DNA from: an uncultured Alistipes sp.
GTDB lineage: Bacteria > Bacteroidota > Bacteroidia > Bacteroidales > Rikenellaceae
Length of the DNA: 6,374 bases
Direction: 5' to 3'
Assembly (NCBI GenBank): GCA_959604655.1
Contig: CAUHCL010000117.1
Location: 1-6,374 of the forward strand
A program made the position numbers and the translations under genes. Below, piece after piece: positions 6,326-6,374 of this stretch (position 1 is the stretch's first letter; every line of letters begins with the position of its first letter). The notes below the pieces were generated by a model. It was not told the origin of the DNA. It did no database searches and was given only the letters and a program-made list of their open reading frames with translations.

Positions 6326-6374
6326 TTACGCCACGTGCCCCGTCCATTCGGCCAACAGCGCGGCAGACACACCT
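6326..6374 (-). pseudogene. proC: Upstream piece of proC ending in a premature in-frame TAA
   Basis: Read leftward from 6373 in the same frame as the downstream proC segment, the codons give GVSAALLAEWTGHVA, then TAA (6328-6326), then SPAVFQFIPNT. The first part fits the stretch of P5C reductases just before the PNT motif, where an AGV/I start and a variable linker are expected. Both sides are in one frame, so this is a nonsense codon or an in-frame change rather than a simple frameshift; for example, a single C-to-T change turning CAA into TAA would explain it. It may be a genuine broken gene, read-through, or a sequencing/assembly error. The N-terminal Rossmann part lies beyond the right edge. 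Confidence 0.6.

Overview
The window looks like chromosomal DNA from a GC-rich member of the Bacteroidales, most likely Alistipes or a close relative. The reasons are TAnnTTTG-type promoter elements, AT-rich leaders without clear Shine-Dalgarno sequences, a Na+-pumping NQR operon start, and GC-rich genes that often use ATA for isoleucine. The genus is inferred from these traits; no 16S or marker gene is present.

Layout. From 1 to 1047, minus strand, lies the N-terminal part of nqrA, which runs off the left edge. A divergent intergenic region (1048-1245) separates it from a plus-strand run: a compact TatD-family hydrolase (1246-1836), a TcdA/CsdL-type E1-like tRNA dehydratase (1833-2558, overlapping the previous gene by 4 nt) and a D-2-hydroxyacid dehydrogenase (2621-3574). 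Next, with its own recognisable promoter, comes a large exported protein (3663-5777). It combines a signal peptide, an M23/LytM-like domain that has lost its zinc-binding histidines, an S41 peptidase module and a C-terminal membrane anchor. A structured spacer (5778-5878) holds one long imperfect hairpin and one short perfect hairpin. It separates this gene from a convergent minus-strand proC (pyrroline-5-carboxylate reductase), which enters from the right edge and is interrupted by an in-frame TAA at 6326-6328.

Function. Most genes are housekeeping: sodium-motive respiration (nqrA), t6A-to-ct6A tRNA modification (tcdA), 2-hydroxyacid/glycerate-type metabolism, a nuclease-like TatD, and proline synthesis (proC). 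The tatD-tcdA pair is probably translationally coupled, and the dehydrogenase may be co-transcribed.

The items most worth following up are the envelope S41 protein with its dead LytM-like domain, the nine-G tract placed exactly between its promoter elements (a candidate phase-variable switch), the broken proC frame and the long hairpin. I found no CRISPR array, insertion sequence, tRNA/rRNA gene, defence cassette or phage gene, and no clear sign of a wholly new multi-gene system.
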